Source: Nocardioides terrigena
Lineage (GTDB): Bacteria > Actinomycetota > Actinomycetes > Propionibacteriales > Nocardioidaceae
Direction: 5' to 3'
Assembly: GCF_003047265.1 (NCBI RefSeq)
Contig: NZ_PZYY01000006.1
Span: 310,001 to 374,000, forward strand
DNA: 64,000 nucleotides
Shown here: piece after piece, positions 8,192 through 17,270 of the stretch
How the letters are laid out: each line of letters opens with the position of its first letter
Position numbering within the stretch: position 1 is the stretch's first letter
Position numbers and translations under genes: made by a program
The notes under the pieces: model-generated
Told to the model about the DNA's origin: nothing
Databases searched by the model: none
What the model saw: only the letters and a program-made list of their open reading frames with translations

Positions 8192-9390
8192 CCGAGGGGA
8201 GGGCGCTGGTCGTCGGTGCCAGCCATGCCGGTGTCCAGGTGGCGGCCGGACTCCGGCAGGAGGGTAGGGCAGGAGAGATCGTCGTGGTCGGTGACGAGCC
8301 GGCGCTGCCCTATCAACGTCCTCCTCTCTCCAAGGCCTACCTCGCTGGCAAGAGCAGCCTGGAAGAGCTCGCCATCCGCAAGGCGGAGTTCTACGACAAG
8401 CACGACATCCGCCTCGTGCAGGGGACGGTCACGCAGATCGATCGTGCGGCGCAACAGGTGGTGCTGAGCGACGGCACGACGATGGCGTACGCCGGTCTCG
8501 CCCTGTGCACGGGGGGCCGGGCGCGCAGCCTGTCCGTGTCCGGCATCGATCTGCCGGGGATCTTCTACCTCCGGACCTTCGCGGACGTCGCGTCGATCCG
8601 GGCTTGGGCGGCCCCGGGTCGCCACGCCGTGATCGTCGGCGGTGGATACATCGGCTTGGAGACAGCCGCGTCCCTGCGGGCACTCGGTCTGGAGGTGACG
8701 GTGCTGGAGGCCGCTGAGCGCGTGCTCGAGCGGGTCACGGCACCTGAGGTCTCGGCGTTCTACGAGCGCGTTCACCGCGATGCCGGTGTGGTTGTCCGGA
8801 CGGGCGCCCTTGTCGACGCCATGGCCGGCGACGACCGCGTCCGTGAATTGGTTCTGGCGGGTGGAGAGCGGATCCTTGCCGACCTCGTGATCGTCGGTGT
8901 GGGCCTGGTTCCCAACACCGAGTTGGCCGCCGATGCTGGCCTGCTAGTCGAGGACGGAATCGTGATTGACGACCTGGCTTGCACCAGCGACCCTCGAATC
9001 GTCGCCGCCGGTGACTGTGCCAGCCACCGCATGGCTCGTTACAGCCGACTGGTCAGGCTGGAGTCTGTGCCCAGTGCCGGGGAACAGGCCAAGACGGCAG
9101 CCGCGACGCTGTGCGGTAAGGAGCGCCCTATCGCAGCGCTGCCGTGGTTCTGGTCTGACCAGTACGACCTCAAGCTGCAGATAGCGGGGTTGAACACCGG
9201 TTACGACGAGCTCGTTCTGAGTGGCGACCCCACAGATGATCGCGACTTCACCTGCTACTACCTCCAGCAGGGCCGGCTGCTGGCCGCGGACTGCGTGAAT
9301 CGACCGCGGGACTTCATGGAGGCCAGGAAGGCGATCAGTCGGGGGCTCGACGTCGACCGGGCCCAGCTCAAGGCCGCCCGCGCATCCTGA
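8188..9390 (+). CDS. NAD(P)H:ferredoxin reductase of CYP153 operon 2
   Basis: This 400-residue reductase is paralogous to the one at 3187-4425. It has the FAD fold ALVVGASHAGVQVAAGLR, the family segment PYQRPPLSKAYLAGK, the NAD(P)H fold VIVGGGYIGLETAASLR, and IVAAGDCA near the second FAD site. The start is a GTG at 8188 that forms GTGA with the P450 stop. A much longer frame opens at 7549, but it only reads through the P450 gene out of frame. The copy 2 protein is about 12 residues shorter at the C-terminus than copy 1. Its stop overlaps the next open frame at 9390. Confidence 0.93.
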   Translation: MTEGRALVVGASHAGVQVAAGLRQEGRAGEIVVVGDEPALPYQRPPLSKAYLAGKSSLEELAIRKAEFYDKHDIRLVQGTVTQIDRAAQQVVLSDGTTMAYAGLALCTGGRARSLSVSGIDLPGIFYLRTFADVASIRAWAAPGRHAVIVGGGYIGLETAASLRALGLEVTVLEAAERVLERVTAPEVSAFYERVHRDAGVVVRTGALVDAMAGDDRVRELVLAGGERILADLVIVGVGLVPNTELAADAGLLVEDGIVIDDLACTSDPRIVAAGDCASHRMARYSRLVRLESVPSAGEQAKTAAATLCGKERPIAALPWFWSDQYDLKLQIAGLNTGYDELVLSGDPTDDRDFTCYYLQQGRLLAADCVNRPRDFMEARKAISRGLDVDRAQLKAARAS

Positions 9391-9473
9391 TGTCCCGCCT
9401 GTTGGCCCACCCGACGCGGGCCAGCTGTCGTGTCCCAGGCTCCGAATCGCGCCACTACCCCGAAGGAACCTCG

Positions 9474-11102
9474 ATGCAGAGCACCATGATGAACATCCCC
9501 CTCACGACCGCCGCAATCCTGCGGCACGGTTCGCGCGTGCACGCTACCGCTCGTGTCCGTACGCTCCAGCCGGACGGCTCGGTCAAGGTCGGCACGTTCG
9601 CGGACGTGGGTCGCCGGTCGGCGCAACTGGCTCACGCCCTGCGCGCCCGTGGCGTGACGGGCGACGAGCGGGTCGCGACCCTCATGTGGAATAACCAGGA
9701 GCATGTCGAGGCCTACTGTGCGGTGCCCTCGATGGGCGCGGTCCTGCACACTCTCAATCCTCGCCTGGCCCCGGAGCAGTTGGTCTACATCGCCAACCAT
9801 GCCGACGACCGGGTGGTGCTCGTAGACGGCACTCTGGCCACCCTCCTGGCGGCGGTCCTGCCCCAGCTCGCCCAAGTGCGCACGGTGGTGGTGACGGGCG
9901 GCGTCGACCTCGCGCCGCTGCAGCGTGACGGCGTCACCGTGGTGGCCTACGAGGACTTCATCGCCGGCCAGCCGGAGACATTCGACTGGCCGGAGGTCGA
10001 CGAGTTCTCGGCCGCGGCGATGTGCTACACCTCGGGCACGACGGGCAACCCGAAGGGCGTTGCGTACAGCCACCGGTCGACGTACCTCCACTCGATGGCG
10101 GCGTGCGCCGCCGACGGGCTGAGCGTCGGCGGTGACGATGCGATCTTGGCCATCGTCCCGATGTTCCACGCCAACGCCTGGGGGCTGGTCTACGCAGCTC
10201 TGATGGCCGGAGCCGACCTGGTCATGCCCGACCGGTTCCTCCAGGCAGAGCCGTTGGTCCGCCTTATCTCCAGTGAGTGCCCCACGGTCGCCGGTGCCGT
10301 GCCGACGATCTGGAGCGACGTGCTCAACTACCTCGAGGCCAACCCCGGGCACGATATCTCCTCGTTGGGGCTGGTGGCATGCGGAGGGTCGGCTGTGCCG
10401 CTGCACCTGATGCAGGTCTTCCAGGCGAAGTACGGCGTGCAGATCGTGCAGGCTTGGGGGATGACGGAAACCTCACCGCTGGCTGCCATCGCACGGCCTC
10501 CGGCGTCGGTGAGCGGTGAGGAGCACTGGGCGCTGCGGGCCTCGCAGGGCCGGCCGGTCGCCGGGGTCGAGCTGCGGCTGGTGGACGACGAGGGCAACGA
10601 GGTGCCGCACGACGGTGAGTCGGTCGGGGAGATCCAGGTGCGTGGCCCGTGGATCACCGGGGCGTACGTCGGCGATGAGGACGCGGAGAAGTTCGACGAC
10701 GGGTGGTTGCGGACGGGAGACGTCGGTCGCATGGACGATCGCAGCTTCGTCACCCTGACCGACCGCGCGAAGGACGTCATCAAGTCGGGCGGCGAGTGGA
10801 TCTCCTCGGTGGAGCTCGAGTTGCTGCTCGCCGGTCACCCCGACGTGCTGGAGGCGACGGTCATCGGCGTGCCGGACGAGAAGTGGCAGGAGCGCCCTCT
10901 CGCCGTGATCGTGGTTCGGGAGGGCGCCAAGGTGGCCCCTTCGCAGCTGAGAGACTTCCTGGAGGGCAAGGTTGCCAAGTGGTGGCTGCCCGAGCGTTGG
11001 TGCTTCGTGTCCGAGGTGCCCAAGACGTCGGTTGGCAAGTTCGACAAGAAGGTGCTCCGTGCCCAGCACGCCGCCGGCGTCCTCACGGTCGTTGAGGTCT
11101 GA
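9474..11102 (+). CDS. Acyl-CoA synthetase (AMP-forming), fatty-acid type
   Basis: This is a 542-residue member of the ANL superfamily. The phosphate-binding signature is CYTSGTTGNPKGVAYSHRS; then comes QAWGMTETSPL, the WLRTGDVG region, and the C-terminal lysine segment VPKTSVGKFDKK. It activates a carboxylic acid, probably a medium or long fatty acid, to its CoA thioester via an acyl-AMP. The open frame begins at 9390, overlapping the reductase stop, but the ATG at 9474 has AAGGA at good spacing and gives the usual N-terminus (MNIPLTTAAILRHG). Its place after the CYP153 operon fits the last step before beta-oxidation. It is probably co-transcribed with operon 2. Confidence 0.9.
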   Translation: MQSTMMNIPLTTAAILRHGSRVHATARVRTLQPDGSVKVGTFADVGRRSAQLAHALRARGVTGDERVATLMWNNQEHVEAYCAVPSMGAVLHTLNPRLAPEQLVYIANHADDRVVLVDGTLATLLAAVLPQLAQVRTVVVTGGVDLAPLQRDGVTVVAYEDFIAGQPETFDWPEVDEFSAAAMCYTSGTTGNPKGVAYSHRSTYLHSMAACAADGLSVGGDDAILAIVPMFHANAWGLVYAALMAGADLVMPDRFLQAEPLVRLISSECPTVAGAVPTIWSDVLNYLEANPGHDISSLGLVACGGSAVPLHLMQVFQAKYGVQIVQAWGMTETSPLAAIARPPASVSGEEHWALRASQGRPVAGVELRLVDDEGNEVPHDGESVGEIQVRGPWITGAYVGDEDAEKFDDGWLRTGDVGRMDDRSFVTLTDRAKDVIKSGGEWISSVELELLLAGHPDVLEATVIGVPDEKWQERPLAVIVVREGAKVAPSQLRDFLEGKVAKWWLPERWCFVSEVPKTSVGKFDKKVLRAQHAAGVLTVVEV

Positions 11103-11110
11103 GCTCATTG

Positions 11111-11715
11111 ATGGACGTGAGGCGCAGACTGGAGCAGGTCGCTTGTCCGGCGTCCGACTGGATCGATCGCTCCATCAACGAAACCAGCCGGGTCTACCAC
11201 GAGGCACGCCGTCGCGTTGAGATCGGGCGGAACGCTCGCTGGATCGAAACGGTCTCCCGGGTGCTGGACGGTGAGGTCCTGGACAGCCAGTGGCTCTCAT
11301 CGGAGCTAGGCGGATACCCCGTGAGCGGCTACCACACCGCGTTCGTCCTGGCTGCGGGCGAGGAGCAGGACGCTGTGGAGTCGCTCGAGGAATCGTGCCG
11401 ACACCTGGCGGCAGACGCCGGGCTGCGGCCGCCGCTCGTGGTGCGTCCGGGCGGACGTCAGGCGTGGATGTGGGCTTCCACAAGTCGACAACTACCCCCC
11501 GACGCGGAACTCGCGCTTTCCAACAGTCCCGTCGGAGACCTGCGCGTCATTGTTGAGTCGAGCAGACCTGGACTGGCTAGTTTCGCATCCTGCACCACCA
11601 GGCACGGCGCACCATGGACATCGTGCACCCCGACAAGCGGGGCGTCTTCCTCTACGCCGATCACGAGGCACTCCTGCTCCTCGGGTGCAACCAGAAGGTG
11701 GACGACTTCGTGCGG
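11111..11715 (+). pseudogene. PucR/CdaR-type regulator fragment, frameshifted and truncated
   Basis: Frame one gives SINETSRVYHEARRRVEIGR, RVLDGEVLDSQWLSSELGGY and VIVESSRPGLASF. After a frame change near 11580 the reading continues FRILHHQARRTMDIV, DKRGVFLYADHEALLLLG and VDDFVRRTL. This is the middle domain of PucR/CdaR-like activators, where a shared pattern GxxGFRxSHxQA is expected. The sequence stops exactly where the C-terminal HTH domain should begin and joins an unrelated ATPase fragment. The protein cannot bind DNA and is a remnant. The call rests on family pattern recognition. Confidence 0.7.
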
Positions 11716-12487
11716 CGCACACTGCCTCTACGACAACGTCGCGGTCCCGCTGCGCGAGCACGCCAAGAAGTCCGAGTCCCAGATCCGCGACATCGTCATG
11801 GAGAAAATGGACCTCGTCGGTCTGCTCGGTGCCGAGGACAAGCTGCCCGGTGAGATCTCCGGCGGCATGCGCAAGCGCGCCGGCCTGGCCCGCGCCCTGG
11901 TGCTGGACCCCGAGATCGTGCTCTTCGACGAGCCCGACTCCGGCCTCGACCCGGTCCGTACTTCGTTCCTCAACCAGCTGATCATCGACCTCAACGCGCA
12001 GATCGACGCGACGTTCCTGATCGTGACCCACGACGGCAACACCGCGCGCAAAGTGCCCGACAACATCGGGCTGCTCTACCACCGGCACCTGGCCGTGTTC
12101 GGCCCGCGCGAGATGCTGCCGTCGTCGGAGGAGCCGGTGGTCCGCCAGTTCCTCAACGCCCAGCGGGTCGGCCCGATCGGCATGTCCGAGGAGAAGGACG
12201 CCGACGAGCTCGAGGCCGAGCGCGGCCAGGAGCTGCCCCCGCTTCTCCCGATCCCGCGACAGCAGGAGCCGTCCAACGGCATCCCGCGGCGTAGCCAGCG
12301 TGAGCCTGGTGGCTGGTGTCGCGAACACGGGATCACCCCGCCTCCGTACTCCTTCGCTAGCGACATCGCGACCGCTGTCCCGCGCACGCTGCCGAAGGCC
12401 GACCGCTTCCCACGGCGGCCGTCGTCTGACGGCGCAGCAAACCAGGCCCTGCCGGGCACCGTCACCGACCTCGAGGAAGTCTCATGA
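11716..12487 (+). pseudogene. MCE-type ABC ATPase (Mkl/MceG-like) fragment lacking Walker A
   Basis: The translation LYDNVAVPLREHAKKSES, then LPGEISGGMRKRAGLARALVL, DPEIVLFDEPDSGLDPVR, and later EPVVRQFLNAQRVGPIGMSE matches the C-terminal two-thirds of the ATPase that powers MCE lipid importers. The signature motif, Walker B and the D-loop are present. The Walker A half is missing and replaced upstream by a regulator fragment in the same frame, so a chimeric ORF of about 459 codons exists. It is unlikely to hydrolyse ATP. Its stop overlaps the ATG of the next gene (ATGA), so if translated it might still couple translation of the aldehyde dehydrogenase. Confidence 0.8.
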
Positions 12488-13992
12488 ACGCCCCGTCCGC
12501 ACCCACCCTGGAGATCCGTCGTCCCGCCGACGGCGAAGCACTCCGATCGATCCCGATCGTCGACCGCGACCGCGTGCGCGCCGCCGCCGAGGAGCTGCGC
12601 GAGGCACAGGTCGCGTGGCGCGACATGGGTCCCGCTGCGCGCGCCACTTGGCTGCGCAAGTGGCGGGGCTGGATCCTCGACCACACCGTTGAGCTCACTG
12701 ACCTGCTCGTCTCAGAGACCGGCAAGGTCCGCCCGGACGCGCTGGTGGAGACAACCGGCTCGTGCGAGTTCATCTCCTTCTACGCCGACCATGCGAAGGA
12801 GTTCCTCGCCCCCGAACGAGTGGGGGCAGGAGGACTACTCAGCCTCCCGAAGCGGCTGACCCGCAGCTATCGGCCCTACCCCTTGGTCGGACTGATCATC
12901 CCGTGGAACTTCCCGATCACCCTCTTCCTGATGGACGCAGCGCCCGCGCTCGCAGCGGGGTGTGCGGTGCTGACGAAGTCGTCGGAGATGACCCCGCTGA
13001 CCTGCGCGCGCGTCATCGAGGGGTGGCACGAGATCGGCGCCCCGCCGGTCCTGCGGCACGTTGCCGGGGCGGGGGAGACCGGAGAAGCGGTGGTCGAGGC
13101 TGTCGACTTCGTCCAGTTCACGGGCTCGACGGCGACGGGTCGTCGGGTGGCCACTCGCTGTGCTCAGCTGCTCAAGCCGGTCAGCCTGGAGTTGGGAGGC
13201 AAGGACGCTGCCATCGTGCTTGAGGACGCCGACCTGGATCGGGCGGCGCACGGGATCGTCTGGGGCGGCATCTTCAACTCCGGTCAGGTCTGCATTTCGG
13301 TCGAGCGGGTCTACGTGGTGGACGCGGTCTACGACCGGTTCGTGGAGAAGGTGGAAGCGGCCCTCGGAGCGCTGAAGCAGGGCTCTCGAGCCCGCGACGA
13401 CGTCGGCGCCATGGTGACCCGGACGCAGGTGGACACGGTCGAGCGGCATGTGCGGGAGGCCCAGGAGTCCGGTGCGCGCGTGCTGGTCGGCGGGGCGCGG
13501 GGCGACGAGGGCAACTTCTTCGCTCCCACGCTGCTCGTCGACGTCGACCACAGCATGGTCTGTATGACCGAGGAGACGTTCGGGCCAACGCTGCCGGTCA
13601 TGCGGGTGGCCGACGAGGCCGAGGCGGTGGCCCTGGCCAACGATTCCGAGTACGGGCTCTCGGCCACCGTGTGGACACGAGACGTTTCCCGCGGCCGGCG
13701 CATCGCCGACCAGCTCGAGGTAGGTGCGGTCAACGTCAACGACGTCTTCAGCAACCTGTTCGCCGTGGGGCTACCTCACAGCGGCTGGAAGTCCTCAGGC
13801 CTGGGTGCACGCCTGGGTGGCGCGCAGGGTCTGCGGAAGTACTGCCGCGTCCAAGCGATCACTGAGCCGCGGATTCCGCTGGCCACCAAAGAGCTCACCT
13901 GGTACCCGTATTCCGCCCGGCGTACGGCGATCGCCGGCCGAGTGCTGCGCCTGGCCGCCGGTCGTGGCTTGCGGCAGCGACTCGGCCTCTGA
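12484..13992 (+). CDS. NAD(P)+-dependent aldehyde dehydrogenase
   Basis: This is a complete 502-residue ALDH. The cofactor region IIPWNFPITLFLMDAAPALA is followed by FTGSTATGRR, the general-base segment SLELGGKDA, and the catalytic Cys segment FNSGQVCISVERVYV. EETFGPTLPVMRV and the C-terminal GLPHSGWKSSGLG are also typical. It has the succinate-semialdehyde/long-chain ALDH look, and its C-terminus extends to a basic tail (RLAAGRGLRQRLGL). Together with the SDR 14 bases downstream it could take CYP153-derived alcohols and aldehydes to acids. Which aldehyde it uses is inference from context. The ATG overlaps the stop of the ATPase remnant. Confidence 0.9.
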   Translation: MNAPSAPTLEIRRPADGEALRSIPIVDRDRVRAAAEELREAQVAWRDMGPAARATWLRKWRGWILDHTVELTDLLVSETGKVRPDALVETTGSCEFISFYADHAKEFLAPERVGAGGLLSLPKRLTRSYRPYPLVGLIIPWNFPITLFLMDAAPALAAGCAVLTKSSEMTPLTCARVIEGWHEIGAPPVLRHVAGAGETGEAVVEAVDFVQFTGSTATGRRVATRCAQLLKPVSLELGGKDAAIVLEDADLDRAAHGIVWGGIFNSGQVCISVERVYVVDAVYDRFVEKVEAALGALKQGSRARDDVGAMVTRTQVDTVERHVREAQESGARVLVGGARGDEGNFFAPTLLVDVDHSMVCMTEETFGPTLPVMRVADEAEAVALANDSEYGLSATVWTRDVSRGRRIADQLEVGAVNVNDVFSNLFAVGLPHSGWKSSGLGARLGGAQGLRKYCRVQAITEPRIPLATKELTWYPYSARRTAIAGRVLRLAAGRGLRQRLGL

Positions 13993-14006
13993 AAGGAAGA
14001 GGAACC

Positions 14007-14834
14007 ATGACGACAATGAACAAGCGACGAGTGGTCGCCATCACCGGGGGCGCCCGGGGGATCGGCTATCACACCGCGGAGGAGCTCATCAGGCGCGGTC
14101 ATCGGGTCGCCATCGGGGACATCGACGAGCTCCAGCTCAAGGTGGCCGCCGAGGAGCTCGACCTCGACGTCGCGGTGCGCCTGGACGTCACCGACCCTGC
14201 CTCCATCGCGTCCTTTCTCGACGTGACCGAGGAGGCACTGGGGCCGATCGACGTCTTCATCAACAACGCGGGCGTCATGCCGACGGGGCACGTGCACGAG
14301 GAGACAGACGAGGTCACCCGCCGGCAGGTGGAGATCAACGTTCTGGGCGTCATCTTCGGCACCAAGATCGCCCTGCAGCGAATGCTGCCCCGGCGACATG
14401 GTCACATCATCAACACGGCTTCACTGGCCGGGGAGCTTCCGGTCCCGGGGCTGGCGACGTACTGCGGGACCAAGTTCGCGGTCATCGGGTTCACCGAGGC
14501 CGCCAGGCAGGAGTACCGCAGGTCGGGTGTCGCCCTGTCCACGGTGCGTCCGACCTTCACCAACACCGAGCTGGTCTCGGGGACGAGCGGAGCCAAGGGC
14601 ATGCGCAACGCGGAGCCGCAGGAGATCGCGCGCGCCACGGCGGATCTCATCGAGCGCCCGCGGCCTTTCGTGCGAGTCACGCGTATCGCCGGGACGATGG
14701 TGGCGGCGATGAAGTTCGTTCCCGAGCGGATCGCGACCCAGCTCGGGGCGATGCTCGGGACCGACACGGTCTTCCTCGACCGCGTGGACACCGCGGCGCG
14801 TCAGGCCTACTTGGAGCGGGTCGGTCGCAGCTGA
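14007..14834 (+). CDS. Short-chain dehydrogenase/reductase
   Basis: This 275-residue classical SDR has the cofactor motif TGGARGIG (residues about 14-21), a conserved Asp in LDVTD, NNAG in FINNAGVMPTG, and the active-site Ser and Tyr/Lys in NTASLAGELPVPGLATYCGTKFA. It is an NAD(P)-dependent oxidoreductase, plausibly an alcohol dehydrogenase for the hydroxylated alkane. A clear GAAAGGAAGAGG precedes the ATG, 14 bases after the aldehyde dehydrogenase. It ends the rightward operon and faces a leftward gene across a strong terminator. Confidence 0.9.
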   Translation: MTTMNKRRVVAITGGARGIGYHTAEELIRRGHRVAIGDIDELQLKVAAEELDLDVAVRLDVTDPASIASFLDVTEEALGPIDVFINNAGVMPTGHVHEETDEVTRRQVEINVLGVIFGTKIALQRMLPRRHGHIINTASLAGELPVPGLATYCGTKFAVIGFTEAARQEYRRSGVALSTVRPTFTNTELVSGTSGAKGMRNAEPQEIARATADLIERPRPFVRVTRIAGTMVAAMKFVPERIATQLGAMLGTDTVFLDRVDTAARQAYLERVGRS

Positions 14835-14872
14835 TGCCACCGGCGTAATCTCGCGCCACGGAGCCATCCGGG

Positions 14873-14906
14873 ACGACCGCGAGCGCCACGCCGCTCGCGG
14901 TCGTCT
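14873..14906. terminator. Bidirectional terminator between convergent operons
   Basis: GACGACCGCGAGCG (14873-14886) pairs perfectly with CGCTCGCGGTCGTC (14893-14906) across a 6-base loop, giving a 14-bp GC-rich stem. It lies in the 84-base gap between the stops of two convergent genes. There is no long T run on either side, as is common in high-GC actinobacteria. Confidence 0.8.
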
Positions 14907-14918
14907 CCAGTCTGGGGC

Positions 14919-16613
14919 TTACCTCTGGTGCTGGCCGCCCTCGGCGACGGACGCTTCCGGGTGGGTGAAGGCCGGCCGCTCCGGCTCGATGGCGGAGATC
15001 TGCTGGTAGTCGGCGCCCAGCGGGGGACGTTCGTCCGGCTGGCCCTTGTTGGGCCACAAGGAGGCGGCCCGCTCGGCCTGTGCGGTGATCGTCAGCGAGG
15101 GGTTGACGCCCAGGTTCGCCGAGATGCTGGAGCCGTCGACGACGAAGATCCCGTCGTGGCCGTAGAGGCGGTGGTAGGGGTCGATGACCCCCGTTTCCGG
15201 GGAGTCCCCGATGGCGCACCCGCCGATGAAGTGAGCGGTCATCGGGATGTTGGCGATCTCCCCCGTGGATCCGCCGGCCACGCCGTTGATCTTTTCGGCG
15301 ACGCGACGGGTGGCCTCGTTGCCGACGGGGATCCAGGTGGGGTTGGGTGCTCCGTGGCCGGGTCCCGAGGTGATCGTGTGGCGACCGAGGAGGTTCCTCT
15401 TCGACCGCACCGTGATGGAGTTGTCCAGCGTCTGCATCACCAGCAGGATCACCGTCCGCTCCGACCACCGTCGCGGACTGAACCAGGTCAGGTGCGAGGG
15501 CTGGGTCGCGATCGTCCGTAGCCATCGCCACCACCGGGGGCCGCGGCCGTCCCCATCGGTGAGGGCGGTCTGGAGCAGGGACATGGCATTGCTGCCCTTC
15601 CCGTAGCGCACCGGCTCGATGTGGGTGAACTCGTCGGGGTGGATCGAGGATGTGATGGCCACGCCACGCGTGAAGTCGCTGGATCGATCGCGGGACTTCG
15701 CCCCGAGGATTGATTCGGAGTTGGTGCGGGTCAGCGTGCCTAGCCGGTCGGAGATGTACGGCAGGGAGCCAGTGGCCTTGAGTCGGTGGAGCAGCTTTTG
15801 GGTGTTGTAGGTGCCCGCTGCGAAGACGACCTGGTTGGCCGTGAATGACTGCCGGTTGCGGCGCCGGCGTACGGACCTGCCGGTGCGGACGGCGTCGACG
15901 ACGTACCCGCTTCCCCTGCGCGGGCGCACGTCGACCACGGTGGTCAGGGGGCGTACTTCAGCCCCGAGCTTCTCCGCGAAGTACAGGTAGTTCTTGTCCA
16001 GGGTGTTCTTCGCCCCGACCCGGCACCCGGTCATGCACGACCCGCACTGGGTGCAGCCGGTGCGGCGCGGCCCCGCCCCGCCGAAGAACGGGTCGGGCAC
16101 CTCTTTGCCGGGCTCTCCGAAGAAGACGCCTACGGGGGTGAGCGTGAAGGTGTGCTCCACACCCATGTCGCGCGCGACCTCGCGCAGCACCTCGTCCGAA
16201 GGCGTCACGTGGGGGTTCTGCGTGACACCCAGCATCTGCCGTGCCGTCCGGTAGTGCGGGTCCAGCTCGGCGTGCCAGTCGGTGATATGCGCCCACTGTG
16301 GATCGTTGAAGAACGGGGCAGGGGGTTGGTAAAGGGTGTTCGCGTAGTTGAGCGACCCTCCGCCGACCCCGGCGCCCGCCAAGATGACGACGTCGCGCAG
16401 CAGGTGGATACGCTGAATGCCGAAGCAGCCGAGCCGTGGCGCCCAGACGAACCGACGGGTGTCCCAGGACGAGGCGGGCAGGTCGTCGGTGTCGTAGCGC
16501 TTGCCCGCTTCGAGCACCCCGACGCGGTATCCCTTCTCCGCCAAACGCATGGCGGTTACCGAGCCGCCGAAGCCGGAGCCGATGATCAGCACGTCGTAGT
16601 GGGTCGAGGTCAT
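14919..16613 (-). CDS. choD: GMC-family FAD oxidoreductase, ChoD-like
   Basis: This 564-residue flavoprotein has the N-terminal FAD motif VLIIGSGFGGSVTAMRLAEK, the segment GAGVGGGSLNYANTLY, a Cys-rich stretch TGCTQCGSCMTGCRVGAKNT, LTRTNSESILGA, and the C-terminal FAD motif HRLYGHDGIFVVDGSSIS followed by ANLGVNPSLTITAQAERA. Order and wording match mycobacterial ChoD (putative cholesterol oxidase) almost throughout. Whether this family truly oxidises sterols is disputed; a general alcohol substrate is also possible. The ATG at 16613 with AAGGA upstream is preferred. The frame stays open to 17114 only because it reads into a decayed acyltransferase gene. Confidence 0.85.
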   Translation of the reverse strand: MTSTHYDVLIIGSGFGGSVTAMRLAEKGYRVGVLEAGKRYDTDDLPASSWDTRRFVWAPRLGCFGIQRIHLLRDVVILAGAGVGGGSLNYANTLYQPPAPFFNDPQWAHITDWHAELDPHYRTARQMLGVTQNPHVTPSDEVLREVARDMGVEHTFTLTPVGVFFGEPGKEVPDPFFGGAGPRRTGCTQCGSCMTGCRVGAKNTLDKNYLYFAEKLGAEVRPLTTVVDVRPRRGSGYVVDAVRTGRSVRRRRNRQSFTANQVVFAAGTYNTQKLLHRLKATGSLPYISDRLGTLTRTNSESILGAKSRDRSSDFTRGVAITSSIHPDEFTHIEPVRYGKGSNAMSLLQTALTDGDGRGPRWWRWLRTIATQPSHLTWFSPRRWSERTVILLVMQTLDNSITVRSKRNLLGRHTITSGPGHGAPNPTWIPVGNEATRRVAEKINGVAGGSTGEIANIPMTAHFIGGCAIGDSPETGVIDPYHRLYGHDGIFVVDGSSISANLGVNPSLTITAQAERAASLWPNKGQPDERPPLGADYQQISAIEPERPAFTHPEASVAEGGQHQR

Positions 16614-16701
16614 GGGATGTGGATCCTTCGGTGAGGGGTTCGACGCGAGCGGCGCAGCGGACCGGCAGTTCCGCCGATCTGACGGATCTGCGTGCAGGCA
16701 G

Positions 16702-17114
16702 TCAGCTGCTTCCGGCGTACGAGAGCAGGGTGAGGTTGAGGGTGGGCGGCGTCGAGCTGCGGCGATGCCGGGTTCATCCCCCCGAGACGGCTGCCGCGGA
16801 AGAAGGAGTCCTCCGTCGGGCTGGAGACGCCGCTGACGACCAGGTTGAAACTGAAGGGATCGGGCAGCAGAGCGCCGACGGATGCGAGACCCACGGGGGT
16901 CACCATCGAAGCCAGGAGCAGCGAGGAGTAACTGACGGCCGCGAGCTGACCAACTGTGCAGCGTCATCTCGGCGTGACTGTCGATCAGGGCGTGGTGCAT
17001 CTTGATGAACATGGCGAAACCGACGTCATCGAGCCGTTCGATGCGGTGCATCTTGGTTCTCGGGCTCTCGGCGAGGAGGAACACGCGGTAGACGAAGTCG
17101 ACTCGCTGGCTCAT
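16702..17114 (-). pseudogene. Wax-ester synthase/diacylglycerol acyltransferase remnant
   Basis: The reverse strand begins DFVYRVFLLAESPRTKMH, the N-terminus of WS/DGAT proteins. It then jumps to GFAMFIKMHHALIDS, the HHxxxD catalytic motif, with about 100 residues missing between. In other frames it continues PFSFNLVVSGVSSP and ends STPPTLNLTLLSYAGSS followed by a stop. So it carries an internal deletion and at least two frameshifts. Intact members make wax esters or triacylglycerol from acyl-CoA, storage lipids common in alkane-degrading actinobacteria. It is in the same orientation as the flanking GMC oxidoreductase and acyl-CoA dehydrogenase. Confidence 0.75.
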
Positions 17115-17234
17115 GTCACTCCTTTCAGACGATGACTGTCGAGGCTGTCACGTCGGTGGAGTGGGCGTCTTGTGCTCTCGCCCAACGCGGAGGCTCCCGG
17201 CGGGGCTCGGCGCACAACACCCGGCCCGCCGGCT

Positions 17235-17262
17235 CCCGCTCCGGCGGTGCCGCCGGAGCGGG
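17235..17262. terminator. Terminator after acyl-CoA dehydrogenase
   Basis: CCCGCTCCGGCGG (17235-17247) and CCGCCGGAGCGGG (17250-17262) form a perfect 13-bp stem with a TG loop. It lies 8 bases past the stop of the leftward acyl-CoA dehydrogenase. No T tract follows. Confidence 0.7.
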
Positions 17263-17270
17263 GTCAGTCC

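Noticed and set aside
7549..9390. A 613-residue reductase
   Set aside because: The first 213 codons are an out-of-frame reading of the P450 gene; the true GTG start at 8188 overlaps the P450 stop.
11108..12487. A single 459-residue ABC-type ATPase
   Set aside because: The N-terminal third is an unrelated regulator fragment, Walker A is missing, and a frameshift is visible inside the regulator part. It is treated as two remnants.
14919..17114. A 731-residue GMC oxidoreductase
   Set aside because: The first 167 residues read through a decayed acyltransferase; a proper start with a ribosome site and the FAD motif lies at 16613.
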